A stretch of 29,486 nt of DNA, taken from contig QANT01006832.1 of the NCBI GenBank assembly GCA_003254885.1, positions 1 through 29,486 on the forward strand, read 5' to 3'. A program made the translations under genes and the position numbers. Below, piece by piece: positions 1 through 11,869 of this stretch; position 1 is the first letter of the stretch, and each line of letters opens with the position of its first letter. The stretch is from Purshia tridentata. Taxonomy: Eukaryota; Streptophyta; Magnoliopsida; Rosales; Rosaceae. The notes under the pieces were generated by a model, which saw nothing but the letters and a program-made list of their open reading frames with translations, searched no databases and was not told the origin of the DNA.

Positions 1-380
1 CCCTCAAAGTATGTGTCCTATTTGAAAAAATTTTCCTATTTTAATTGTCACATCAGTATTTTTAATGACATAACTACCCTTTTAATTAAAAAAAAAATAA
101 AATTTTGAAAAACATACAAAAAAAAATTAAAAACATATAGAAAAAATTAAAAAAATATAGAAAAACATAATTGTGATTTAAAGTTTCAATATTTCTGTAT
201 TTTTTTTAAAGTTTTTTTAATTTAATCTTATTGTTTGTAATTTAATATAAAATTTCATTAAAAAGGTAGATATGTCCTTAAAAATTTTGATGTGGCAATT
301 AATTATGACGTGGCTTTAAATTAATAAAACAAAATTACGACATGGAAATTCCATGTCACTGATGCCATTTTGAGGCACTT
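1..380. mobile_element. MITE-like foldback element, left end outside window
   Basis: Positions 43-107 and 241-300 form an imperfect inverted repeat: aattgtcacatcagtattt on the left matches the reverse complement of the right arm, aattgccacatcaaaattt, and the similarity continues through a shared acata.ctacc block. The spacer is almost pure A/T. A possible outer end, ttttgaggcactt, lies at 368-380, and ccctcaaagt at position 1 may be part of its mate. This is the usual build of a non-autonomous DNA transposon. The family and target-site duplication cannot be given because the left end is missing. Confidence 0.5.
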
Positions 381-3300
381 AATTTTGAAACCCCTAAGCG
401 CTCCCCTTTCAGAAAATGGGATTCGGATCTCTCTCAATTATTTGTATTCTAATAATGCCAAGTATATTCCATGCCAAATGTGCCGACCTCATATGTCCAT
501 TCATGCATATATCTATATATATAATTCATAAATTTAAAAATAATAATATTCTCCGACAAGACAAATTTATATGAATGAACGATCTGAATTACGTTATTTA
601 TGATATTGATTGTACACACTATCAACAACAATCAATGACTCGTTAATGATCTACAAGAACATTTGAAATGTTTCGTAATTTAAGAATACATGTATGTATA
701 TATGTAATTGTTTGTATGTAATTGTTTGTAAATGTGATACTTCCAAATTTCATCTCAAAAATCATGTCACTTAGCTAGAAAATTTATAATAATATTGAAG
801 AAAGTTTAATTGGGAAGGGCGCGTTTCTAGTTGAGCTAATTACACAGTAAATTTATGATGATTACTTGTAGGTTTTTATATTTGTTGGAAAATTGGAAGA
901 GGACAATGAGATAGAGCTAGCTAGTCCCACTACAGTTATAGGAAACTAGCATCCAAATTAATGAATTCCGTACCTGAGAAAAGTCAAGTCAACTGCATAT
1001 GCTTTATTGATAGCTAGCTTGCCGCTTGGTCGAGGGCTGCCAACAATAAACCATCCGACTTTCAATACCTCTTCGATACAATTGCTACTTTGAATGGAGG
1101 TTGAGGGAGTAATTCCATAATAAAAGAAGATGGGCGGCTTACAAGGGTTGGATGGGGGTGTGAAAATACTCACATCCGAAAAATATAACTTTGCATAATG
1201 TTTTATAAAAGTTTAAACTATTGCTCTCACTTTTAATAGATTTTGAAATGAATTTTTAGATTCTTTCAATATATAGTACTATATTATATTCAACCAAAAA
1301 ATTTATATTAATTAATTAATGATCATTGCAAATTGGAAATTCCTTCTTAATTGAGTTTCCAAATCCTTCTTAAATAAAGTATATATTTTAGTATAACCGG
1401 GACTACTTTAACTTCAACTCTCATGCCTATTTACCAATTGGGGCTAAATTTCGGTCTTGATTTTTGGCATCTTATGACAAACTCGCATTCGATCAGTGAA
1501 CCATGTTTATGATTTTTCTCTTTTCATTCATCCAAAAGCACAAGTAATTTGGCTAGCTTTTTCATGCTTTTACTTGCACGTAGTGTTAAAGGGGTAGCAT
1601 GTGATTCACATGCATATAATTTTATTATAATATTATTTATTAACTTATTATATATAAAGACTTATACCAAAATAAGAGATCGAAAATTCCAAGAGCCACT
1701 TGATAGATACTCAATTGGCAAGGCCAGCACTGTTAATTTGATAGATTCAAACTTCAAAATGGACCCATTTGTAGAATTTAAATTTTAATCAAGTACATGA
1801 TATTCTGCAATATATTGTTAATTTGGATCCATTTATATATATTCAAGAGATTCTTTTGGCGGTACTGGTCTGTTATCATTTTAAAATTGTGGGATCAAGA
1901 CCAATATATTTGAATAATTCGCTATCACACCCGCTGTGAATTTAATTTATAATTCACATTTCGTCCAAATTTCGTGGTGTTTACTAATTAATTAAGGACG
2001 CACCCAATTAACGCAGAGTATGGACCACATCCCAAAATGTAGTTGAAAGTGAGCAGTAGTTGTCGCATCTTTGCTCCTCCATTGGTTTGCAATATTGAGA
2101 ACTATGGGGCGGGTGATATATACGCACATGCCTCATGCTTGTCTTTTGGGATAAATTAAACCAAAAAATTAAGGACCTCACTTATTAAACCTATACATAC
2201 AAATACAATCTTCTAACTCTATGCCAAGTGGCCCAATTAGTCCAACCATTACATGAATGATGTTGACAATTAATGTGCACAAATTAATAAATAAATAAGT
2301 ATAAACTCCCAAATCCCAATATTGATACGATAATTCAGTATGTGGATCGATCTATATAATTCCAAGTTTCCAACTTATTTGTGAATTGTGTTCTTTTTGT
2401 TCTTTTTGCCATGGAATTGGGTGCTTCTAAATGAATGCATTATATACTTCTTTTTTCCAGCTATCTACCCATTTGTTTAGAACACCTAGCAACGCAAAAA
2501 AAAAAAATTAAAATCATTTTCAGAGTAATATTATATGAAATATACTATTGATCATGTGTCAGTTATCATATAGTTACCATTATAATGTGGTCAGAAAATA
2601 TGATTGATCTAACATAATGTAGGGGTATTAATTGCATAGGTTTATGGTTTACACTTTAATATATTACATAAAATTGCAACTTAGGGAAGCGGCAAATGAG
2701 TAGTGTGCGATTCAAATTTGAGGACCACATGATGACTCGCCAAATATCTTCCACCAGGTCCTCAAAAGCCTTGATTATTAAGTTTAAAACAAGACGTACA
2801 AGACAGCAAGATCGACAAGGTAACACTTGTTTAAATTTTTATTAGCTAGCTAGATAAAGGGAAACAATGAGGACAAGCATGCATGGTTCATATATGCGAT
2901 ATTCCTTGGCTTGGTGCGAGATCATGAGCCTTGCAATATCTTCATCACCGTTTTGCCCGGTTATGCCGGTACTATTGAAAGTATATCGATCCCACGTCAG
3001 GAATGTAAATTACTGAATTCGATCGACTTACCAATATAGTCTCTATCTAAGGGTCATATATAGCTAGTTTTGAGAATTAGGGTGCTATTGGCACCATTAC
3101 TAATGATCCAACTTACTGATGATCTATATATAGATTATTAAAAAGTGCCCAGAAGTAGTACTCCTGAATTAATTATAGACAATCTGTTAAAATAGTGTTT
3201 AACCAGCTTCAGTAGGAATTGGAATATTCCAAAGTTTTATTTATATTTACTGTAAAGGTTGTTGTACGTGTTGTTTTCTAGCTAGCATGGTAATTGGCAT

Positions 3301-3575
3301 ATATTTGGATTGATTGTGAAACTAAATTTCAAATTCGGTGTAGCTGTAGTTACTAGTACTTCCTGTGCTTTTATCTGTTAACTTTTTAACCTTTAAATCA
3401 TTTTGTCCAAGAATGATTGATTTTGTATTTAACTTGGATTCCTGGACATCTAGTTAATTAAAAGGACACATTATATAAAGGGTGATTTAATTATAAAGTA
3501 TTGTTCATTGAAAAAGTTAATCAAATGCACTTAAACCAATAATTTATTTATAGTTAATCTTTAATTTAATTTTTA
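381..3575. other. Intergenic, no gene recognised
   Basis: AT-rich sequence with frequent stops on both strands. The longest open frames are under 80 codons and resemble nothing I know. An LTR-like relic at about 1160-1300 is listed separately. Poly(A) runs and scattered gctagc words are present. No tRNA, rRNA or recognisable coding exon was seen. Confidence 0.6.
1160..1300 (+). mobile_element. Possible degenerate LTR relic
   Basis: A purine-rich run (ggatggggg) is followed by tgtgaaaatactcacatccg and then by an AT-rich stretch containing ttttaatagattttgaaatg. This order resembles the polypurine tract plus the start of a plant LTR with its '(a)atatctcacatcg' segment, and it also resembles the relic at 11,728-11,860. 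No partner LTR, integrase or reverse transcriptase was found. The call rests on pattern resemblance only. Confidence 0.25.
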
Positions 3576-3735
3576 AGTAACATTAACTCATTCACAACTG
3601 TAAATTTAATTTCAAGGTAATATTAACTCATTTATGACTACAAATTTAATTTCAAGGTAATATTAACTCACCCACAATCACAAAATTAATTTCTAGACAA
3701 TATCAACATACCCATAACCACAAATTTAGTTTTAG
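3576..3735. repeat. Four-copy 40-bp tandem repeat
   Basis: The unit begins near 3576, 3616, 3656 and 3696, an exact 40-bp period. The consensus starts ggtaatattaactca and ends acaaatttaatttcaa. Copies 2 and 3 are closest to each other; copies 1 and 4 have drifted. No open frame is kept across it. Confidence 0.85.
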
Positions 3736-3759
3736 TTTCAGTTTCACCCGAAATTTCAA

Positions 3760-4035
3760 CTACACTCTCAATTTCAGTTATAAAAATTTTTCAACTTCAG
3801 TTATGAAAATTTTTCAATTTCAGTTTCACCATCAGTTTTAGTTTCTGTTTAATTCAAGAATAAAATTTAGACTTGGACTTAAATAGGTTGCAACAAGATC
3901 ATTAAAGAGAGGGGGTAATTTAGACTTAAATAGGCTGCAACAAGACTTAGACTTAAATAGACTTAGATTTTGTTTCAGTTTCTATATTTCAATTGCAGCT
4001 TTTAGACTTAAATAGGCTGCAAATAAAGGCTTGAG
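3760..4035. repeat. Short interspersed repeats
   Basis: Two adjacent copies of ttcagttat.aaaatttttcaa lie near 3774-3820. The word gacttaaatagg(c/t)tgcaa occurs at about 3876, 3923 and 4005, with a shorter form at 3950, and gagggggtaat occurs twice (about 3909 and 4033). Taken with the preceding 40-bp array, this looks like a patchwork of locally duplicated segments. No coding capacity was seen. Confidence 0.65.
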
Positions 4036-4040
4036 GGGGT

Positions 4041-7000
4041 AATGATGACGATGGTGTCCATAGTCATAGAGAGTCAGAAGCTTAGAGCTGAGAAGCAAGC
4101 AAAAATTAAGGAAGAGTTCATCATCATTGTTGTTGGCTTATTCTCTTCAGACTTTGAACATAAATCAATATGCCATCTCTCTCTCTCTCTTGCTTGCGTC
4201 TAGAAGCTGGAGCCTCAAAAACATGACTTTATATATTGAGATTGCTAGTTGCTGCGATATTGTAACTCTACAATCCAAAGAGATTGTTGGTTACTGTAAA
4301 TTATTTATTTTGAATTTTAAATTGCCAGCTACCTAATATTATAACTTACAATTATGATCTTATTGTTAAATTTAAATAATAGGTATAAAAAAGATTAAAT
4401 ATAATGCTTGTCATGCTTCTTAAAGTAAATAATCCTTATATAAATGATGAAGTTGTCTTGTCTAATTAATTTCCTGATAGATTCCCCAAAATTTGAATTC
4501 TCTGTTCTGATCAATCTCTTTAATTGTTAGTACGTATTCATTGTTCATACGAGCTTTTGCTAATAATATATATTAATGGTGTCAATCATATTTGGTCACT
4601 CTGCAACACATTGAAGTTTCTGCTACAACATTATATAAGCTACATCTTTTGAGAAACATCAACGCTGTTTTTTTTTTTTGGCCATTATCAATATCTGCTA
4701 ATTAAATATTGAATATACAAGTAACTGTCACTCACTCGATCAGTGACTTTCTGTACACGACTCTGACATGTACCAACCCCACCAGGAGACATGCACAATA
4801 TTATGCTCATGTGCCAAGAATATTATTTCAACCTGAGTCAAGCATAAAAAAACAATAAGATATTTGGGATCAAATACTGCTCATCCATATATATTAAGAT
4901 ATGGAAGTATGGAACACATATGGGTATATTACACATTTAATTAGATTTTATGTTTCAAATAATATTAATATTTGACTTCACAGTTGACAATAAATTGACG
5001 ATTACATGTTAATTTGTTTGTTTTGTATAGTGCACTATATTGTGATTTTTAGAGGAACCGATCGAGCTTTAGGATCTGTCGTTTACCTCATCTCAATTGC
5101 GTATGTTACTTAAGCTAACTTCAGAGGCGTATAATACACTATATCATTATAATTCAATAATTTCAATTAAAAAGAAAAGAAAAGAAAAGAAAAAACCACA
5201 ATCATGAATCATGATATTTGGACTCAACTATGTACCAAAAGGTTCGTTTATTGTCAAGTTGCAAAGTGAAGCCTCTCACTGGGTTCAATTAATGGAGCCT
5301 TTTCAGACTTGTTGATCATGACTTGCTTCTAGATACTTCCACCCATTTTGTATTAAATGATAAGTGAGTACGTATTTGAGTAGAGTAAAAGAAGACAATT
5401 CTCACACACACCTCAGTTTTTCTTGGATTGACTTTTTTTATCTCTTCAATTTCTATACATAAAATAGAAAGATATAAGAGAAAAGGCAAACTGGTGTGCT
5501 GTAAGCCTGTGATTCAGTTGGATAATTGAGTTTTACATGGAACCTACTAAGCATATGACTCTGTCATTCATTTTGTGGAATTTTTTCTAGGAGACCTATT
5601 TTAAGTATGATGACAATTATCCCTCCCGCCCTTCCAAAAAGGTATGATGGCATTCTCTTTTTCATTTTGACATGTCTTTGGAGAAAGTATGATTTAATCA
5701 TTATGAATTTAACTTTTTCAGCAGAAAACAAAATGCTTTAGTAGTTTTGTCATGCCTAAGCTGCAAGATGCATGTGCAAGCTAGCTGATTGATCAGTCAA
5801 TGCTCTAATTAATTCACAGTTTATGCCATATAATTCTCAGTCAGTAATTAAGGAGGTATAGTCATGGTGTTAAACCAACATATATGGGGGGGATACAGGA
5901 CTAGCTAGGTAGGTCTTTAATTTAAAAGACTATGAATTTGGTAAATATATACCAACTACCTAATTTATTACTTCATTGCCGGCCAACAACTCCTTGACAT
6001 CAATGCCCTCTCCATAAATTACTCTTTCTTCCTTTTGGGGTCAAAGACTCAAACTCAAACTATAGGAATTTATACAATTATTCAAGGAAACAGAGTTACA
6101 AATCCAAACTCTGAGGCTCCAGCATTACTGTATTAGCAGCAGCCAACTATAACTTTATACATAGGAAAATCAGTCACCCTATATATATATATATGACTAT
6201 GAGCCGCTTAATTCATTATTTTGTCTGAGAATTAATATGCTTAAAACAGTAATACAGTGAACTAAATGAGTAAATGGATTTCCAACTCTGCACCTTTTGA
6301 GGAATTTGAGCAGAATTACTTTTCAAAAGCAATTATTGTGTGTGCATGCATTTCAGCTTTTGAAACAGACCTTGTAACAAACTGATAATAGAAAGCATTG
6401 CAGCTATCATTAAAGTTTATATATGAAATTATGTCACCTTTGTAAACAAAATGATGACATTTTTATTTTGATTTTGTAAATTTTGTTTAACTAGAAAAAT
6501 GATCATAAGCAATTGAGAATTTATACAAGCAATCATAATTATAAAGAAAAATATATATAAAATAGGTCAAGCCTTAGTTGTTATTTCTTGCTTGGTTTGT
6601 TAATATTATATATTTTATCTGAGGAAACACAAGAGCAACTAATAACACTGACATTTAGTGTGCTTCTCATGTGGAAGCCATGACGTCATATCAATGAGTA
6701 GAAACCAATAATTCTTGTGAGACCCACGTACGATCGATCAATAAATTGGTAATATTTGTATATTATGGATTGATTTTTGTTGAGGTGAGTTGTACGTGGT
6801 ATCCTCCATATATGTATGTAATTTGTTTTGATTAATTGAGCTTAATTAATTAGTTGATGTGGCCACACCACGCCAATAATTGTTATAGAGATTCAGCAAT
6901 ATAATTAATTTGTCGCTTAATTAAGTTGATGCATATACTGGGTTGTGTGAGCATTTAATCTATCACCAATTTAGAGAACCATGCAATTGATGCATGATTG

Positions 7001-8130
7001 AGACATGGACGATCCTTATAGATGCTATGGACTACCGTAATTCTGATGCACACAATTTTCAGTGACTTTACTTTCAACATGTTGATGCTTGCAACCCTCT
7101 CTCATGAATGAAAGAGACAGAGACAGAGAATTGAGAGGGGGGGCGGCTGCCTCAGCCTAACAAACTTTCAAGGGGCTCTTGGAAAGTTAGTTTGAGAGTA
7201 AAGGGATCGAGCAATGAAGGCAGACTCAAATTGGACAAGAAAATAAGATAATATTAATATTAATAATATATAAATTTTTTTCTATACATTAAAAAAATTC
7301 AAAATATGCCCTATGTCGACTGACTGAATTTAGACGACAACACATTCAGTCAAAAATCAACTTAACCATTTATCATACTCACACTTTTAACACAGTTAAT
7401 TAACAGAGTATTGTAATATTGTTAAGTAAATGGTATATATGATTTCAAACAATGGTTTAAAACAAAATATGTGTCTTATTGAAATACTTAATAGTATTGT
7501 GCATCGATCTGATCACTCGTTTACCTATAAAAATATATGCGGAGGAAGATTCTGCTCTTGATCAACATGCTATATTTCACAAAATCTGCAAAATACAATC
7601 ATACATATACAATCCACCAACTCTACCGTCAAAGATTAAAGACAATATAATAATGTTGGGTTCCTTTGCTAATTTGTGGGAATAAAAAACATACTTTCTA
7701 ATTAAAATTTGTCAGTCATGGGTGATGATCGAAAGAATTAAGAATGTACGTACATCAAATCTATTCAATGAAACAAGAAAATAAATATAAAATAACTCCC
7801 ATGGCATGGTTGAACAATATATATATCTTTTTCTTCTTTTTTTTCGGTAGAACAATATATATATATATATATATATATATCAACTAGCCAGTATATTTTA
7901 TATATATATAATTATGGGACCAAAAGGTAAGGTACACCATTGTGGCACATGAAGCAATACAGATGTGTTGCAGTGACGTTTATTTATTTTATTTTATTTT
8001 TTCCGATTCTTTTTCTAAGAGTGATGTTTAAAATAATAAAAGAAGAAGAAAAAAGTGACATATACACTTGATTTTAATGAGATGGAACTAGCCTAGGTAA
8101 TTAAAACTAGGACCACGTAGTAGTTTTTCT
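4041..8130. other. Intergenic, microsatellites only
   Basis: No gene recognised on either strand. Visible are a CT run near 4176-4190, an (AAAAG)n run at about 5171-5195, (AT)n at 6181-6194, and a longer (AT)n at about 7854-7880. A short hairpin near 7158-7192 is listed separately. Open frames stay below 70 codons and have no family resemblance. The last few hundred bases probably include the upstream promoter of the MYB gene. Confidence 0.6.
7158..7192. repeat. Short imperfect hairpin
   Basis: The arms 7158-7172 and 7178-7192 (aacaaactttcaag against the reverse complement aactaactttccaag) pair with one mismatch and one bulge around a 5-base loop. A second short pairing, ctgcct near 7148 with aggcag near 7218, could enclose it. 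It may be a small RNA precursor or a remnant of a foldback element. There is no evidence of transcription. Confidence 0.35.
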
Positions 8131-8175
8131 TTTATTATTATTATTATTAATATAAGAGAGTGTGACGAAATTGTA

Positions 8176-8185
8176 GCTATAAGTA
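8176..8185 (+). promoter_or_regulatory. Candidate TATA box of the MYB gene
   Basis: The sequence gctataagta lies about 160 bases before the MYB start codon, just downstream of an (ATT)n run at 8132-8150. The spacing would leave a leader of roughly 130 bases. The position is plausible but the transcription start is not known. Confidence 0.4.
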
Positions 8186-8342
8186 TGAGCGCGCTAGTCT
8201 CCAAGGCCATAGGAAGCCAAATCAAAGAAGCGCACGTTTCAGAAAATCAGAAAACCAGAGGAAGCAGTGAAACACAGACAGATCGAAATTAAGAGAGAGT
8301 TGGGTGTTGTGAGCAGCTGCACCAAATTAATTATAATTAGTA

Positions 8343-9617
8343 ATGGGGAGAAGCCCTTGTTGTGCTAAAGAGGGCTTGAACAGAGGTGCCTGGACTGCTC
8401 TTGAAGATAAAATTCTCACTGAATACATCCAACTCCATGGTGAAGGCAGATGGAGAAACCTTCCTAAAAAAGCAGGTACTGGGAATGAGTAATTCTAGCT
8501 TTAGATCGACCTTATTGTAATTTAAAAATGCATATAATAAATTCTAAGTTTTGTGTCACAATATTATATAATGTCATGTCCTGACTTGCAGTTTTGATCA
8601 TATTTATGTAGATTTTATAAATTTTTTATGATCGAAAATCACATAATAAATTGAATGGCTGTACTTAACACCTGTGCAGGTCTGAAAAGATGTGGGAAGA
8701 GCTGCAGGCTTAGGTGGTTGAACTATTTGAGACCAGACATTAAGAGAGGCAACATATCACCAGATGAAGAAGAGCTTATCATTAGGCTTCACAAGCTTTT
8801 GGGGAACAGGTAAATTATTATTTATTTTTTTTATCTTTGATTATGTATATATTTAATTTTAATTAGGCGATCGATCGATGCTAGCTGATGATAATGATGA
8901 TGAGTTTGGGTTCACTTGATTTTGATCAGATGGTCTCTAATAGCCGGTAGGCTTCCAGGGCGAACAGACAATGAAATAAAGAACTACTGGAACACCAATT
9001 TAGGCAAAAAAGTTCAAGACTCATCCTCATCAGCTGCAAAAAAGGGCAAGACTACTATGGACCAACTGTCTCCGAACATGGCCTCATCACCTTCACCAAT
9101 ATCCAAGACCGTGTCCCATGTGGTCCGAACCAAAGCTGCCAAATGCACCAAGGTATTCATCAACCCACCACTACCACACAAACCACTCCTTGGTCACCAA
9201 TATGACCACCAACAATATTGTCATGACCAAACAAACAGAGACAGTTGTACCACTACTCAGCCCATGGATGATCATCATGATCTGCCTAACATGTACATGA
9301 ACATCAATGGTTCATCATCGTCTTCTTCGCTGCTTGCTTTGGCTGACCAAGAAAACTCATCCTCGGAATTCATGGCGGATTTCGACATAGCCAGTCTTTT
9401 GAATTCGGATTTTTCAAGTGGCGGTGATGAACATTTGTCACCTTATTCTGCTGGCCAAACACCCCTAATGTTCTCTGAGGAATTAATGCTTCAGCAGCAT
9501 TGGAATAATGGTAGTGATGATAATGTTGTTCATGATCAACCAAATCTGGTTCTCAATTTTCATTCCTTGACTTCTTTTCTTGATGCTGCTGATCAAGGAG
9601 AATGGCTCGGAGAGTAG
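8343..9617 (+). CDS. R2R3-MYB transcription factor, TT2-like (subgroup 5)
   Basis: Three exons, 8343-8475, 8680-8809 and 8930-9617, join in phase to give 316 residues. Both introns sit at the usual R2R3-MYB positions. The R2 repeat (about 14-63) has Trp17, Trp37 and Trp57. R3 (about 66-114) has Ile70 in place of the first Trp, then Trp89 and Trp108. Residues 76-95 fit the bHLH-binding pattern [DE]Lx2[RK]x3Lx6Lx3R completely, so a bHLH partner of the TT8 type is expected. Residues 152-162 ([11 protein letters not shown]) resemble the V-I/V-R-T/P-K-A-x-R-C motif of TT2-type proanthocyanidin regulators. The C-terminal half is acidic and Ser/His/Gln-rich, as expected of an activation domain. Known relatives act in the nucleus with bHLH and WD40 proteins to switch on flavonoid genes. 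The family is certain; the subgroup and its pathway are inferred from the two motifs. Confidence 0.93.
8956..8976 (+). promoter_or_regulatory. Predicted miR858 target site in the MYB mRNA
   Basis: This 21-base stretch encodes the R3 PGRTDNE segment. From memory of the Arabidopsis miR858 sequence, it pairs with about three imperfect positions, one of them a G:U pair, and the central cgaacagaca is fully matched. miR858 is known to regulate many flavonoid and phenylpropanoid R2R3-MYB genes through this region. Cleavage is inferred, not shown. Confidence 0.6.
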
Positions 9618-9705
9618 TTGGAATAATTAATGTTACTAATTATAGAATAATATAATTAATAGATATTTTTACGTAAAAAATTATCATACTAAGATGTACT
9701 ACAAG

Positions 9706-9711
9706 AATAAA
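9706..9711 (+). terminator. Candidate poly(A) signal of the MYB gene
   Basis: AATAAA about 90 bases after the MYB stop codon, in AT-rich sequence, is a plausible near-upstream polyadenylation element. Plant signals are loose and other A-rich sites are nearby. Confidence 0.4.
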
Positions 9712-11540
9712 TAAGTGAGGATTAAGCTTATAATTAAGAAAATAATTGTGCTGTCATGATGCACTAGTAGTGTAGTACCACTACCAATATATCCCACTTA
9801 CGTACATTTTCCTTCTTCTTGTTTTCTACGTAATTGCTTATGTATATGCTGAGAGATTAAATAATATATAACCTACTTTTTGAGGAGTTTTAATTGTTGT
9901 TCATCTATTTAATTATAGAATAATGCACTAATGGTGTATCTATCTCACATGTCCTTTAGTGGAAGTTGTGGATCGAACAAGAATTTGTACATTGCACGAC
10001 TCCTGAAACCTGGACTTTTTTTTTTCTCAGAGAAAATAGCAATTAAATTTGCTATAAAACTGCATTTCTATGATTGTTATATATCACATATACCTCTAAT
10101 TTTCTAACTATAAAAATTACCTTCACATTTAATAAAAAATATATGAAGCATTAAATAACTGTCGTATTTAGAGTTTATATGAAAAATCAGAAAAAAAGTT
10201 GGAAATAACTTGTATTTATTAAAAGTTGAAAAATAAATATTAAGAAAAGAAAACAAAGCAACCAAAGGCTGCAATAAGTGATTTTTGTGCATGTGAATGG
10301 GTGGTGGACCCAGCCTCCCATGATTGATAAGTAAATTAAAAAAATTAGCACAGTACGAGCTACGAGTCATCGATGTTGACCAGAAGCCAGGTGATTGATT
10401 CACCTCTGTCAAATATTCCGTAATGGTTAATATTTAGTGTTGGGCTAATTAGTCTAATTATAACTAAAGAAATTAGCCTAATTATAGTTTAAAATTGTCT
10501 ATTACGTACATATATTTGTATCCGTTTGTGTGGTTGCTGGACTTCTCGCCGAACATTTTAATTTTGATTAATCAATAAACCAATTAATTAGTAGTAAACA
10601 CATATTTTAATTTTCTTTCCAGACCTTAAAGAAAATCTCGTCTAATTATATTTTTATTGAAATTGAAGATAATGAAATATTGATGACACCTCAAGTATCG
10701 AAGAGTCAAGTACTGTTCTAAACAAATGTTAAACGTTGGCAAATAATGAGGCATATGCATGCATGGCACAACATGTTTATTAGTATGATTAATTCAATAA
10801 AATAGGATGTGAAAAGACCATACAACCCTCGTGAAAGTCAAACCAGAAATTGGAGAAATCAGGGTCTCAAAAATGTTAGACAATCATGGAAGCAATAGAT
10901 CGATTATGTGGATCGATTTTGAATCTTCGAAATAAATGCTATATATGTTTGTAAATAATTTACCAAAATTGCTTTAGAGTCCTCAAAGTTTAGGATAAGT
11001 TATTATTTCACCCAAGTTTAGGAGAAATTAGTGTCTAATTATAAATTGTAGGAGAATTCAATTATGTACATGTGTTTAGAGATAGATCAATTTGGTTGGT
11101 AAAAAGAGTTCCTTTCTCTCTTTGTTTTTTGCTTTTTCGTTTTCGATATACATTAAAGTATTAAACAGAGAGAGAGTTCTAGCACTTGGCTTCATGCAGT
11201 TTATTATTTTCACAAGTTAGCGCCCATCCCACCTGCCATTCAAATTTGATGTTTCCAACCCAATGAAAAATTTTCCATGGGGAAATGATATATGCACTTA
11301 CATATGGAAATTGCAAAAAGTCATTGCACCAAAAAGTGCAAAATGAAGTATAAATCACATTTTTCTATCTTTTTTGTGGGGCAATATATTCAACATGTTT
11401 ACCAACTAAACATAAGTTTTTTAATGAAATTGAGTTAATTAGTTTCGAATCAATTATTTATAAGGATTTATTTTCAGTTACTGACTAATGTAACACTTGA
11501 CAAGTTGACACAATAATTGCTTACATATTATTTTTCAATA
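9712..11540. other. Intergenic, no gene recognised
   Basis: AT-rich sequence without a recognisable exon. A 20-base direct repeat (aattag.ctaattata) occurs at 10447 and 10471. A 102-codon open frame on the minus strand (10104-10412) is low-complexity and lacks family resemblance. Nothing else stands out. Confidence 0.55.
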
Positions 11541-11549
11541 AGGTTTATA

Positions 11550-11860
11550 ATGGATAGTGTATATATATTTAATTCTCTTTATTAATTGATTTTAGAATGA
11601 ATGTCTAGATTCTTTTATAATATCAAAGCAATTTATGTGTTAGGCACAATAACCACATATGCTCTCACGTTATCTAATATAAATTGTTTATGTGTTAAGT
11701 TTGAATGACACCATACGAGTGAAAGGGTGTTGAGAGAAATATCTCACATTAAAAAATAAAATATGAGATATTGCATAGTTACTTATAACTCTACTCTTTC
11801 TATTATTAATTGATTTTGAAACTTATATTTTTTTATATTATAGAATAAAAAATTTAAAAT
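11550..11860 (+). mobile_element. Degenerate LTR retrotransposon/TRIM-like relic
   Basis: The stretch ttattaattgattttagaatg (about 11580) is followed by taatatcaaagc at 11612-11623. That resembles a decayed primer-binding site (tggtatcagagc) complementary to initiator tRNA-Met. About 100 bases later a purine-rich gtgaaaggg leads into tgttgagagaaatatctcac at 11728, and the LTR-like end ttattaattgattttgaaac recurs near 11805. Order and spacing suggest two LTR ends around a very short internal region with no protein. The first part of the left LTR is not recognisable. Confidence 0.4.
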
Positions 11861-11869
11861 AAATGATTT

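Noticed and set aside
958..1173. 71-codon minus-strand frame ending near a CAG/GTACGG donor-like site
   Set aside because: I recognise no family, the start is not convincing, and it overlaps an LTR-like purine run on the other strand. Kept out as chance or transposon debris.
10104..10412. 102-codon minus-strand frame
   Set aside because: Low-complexity Phe/Leu/Asn/Lys translation of AT-rich DNA with no family resemblance.
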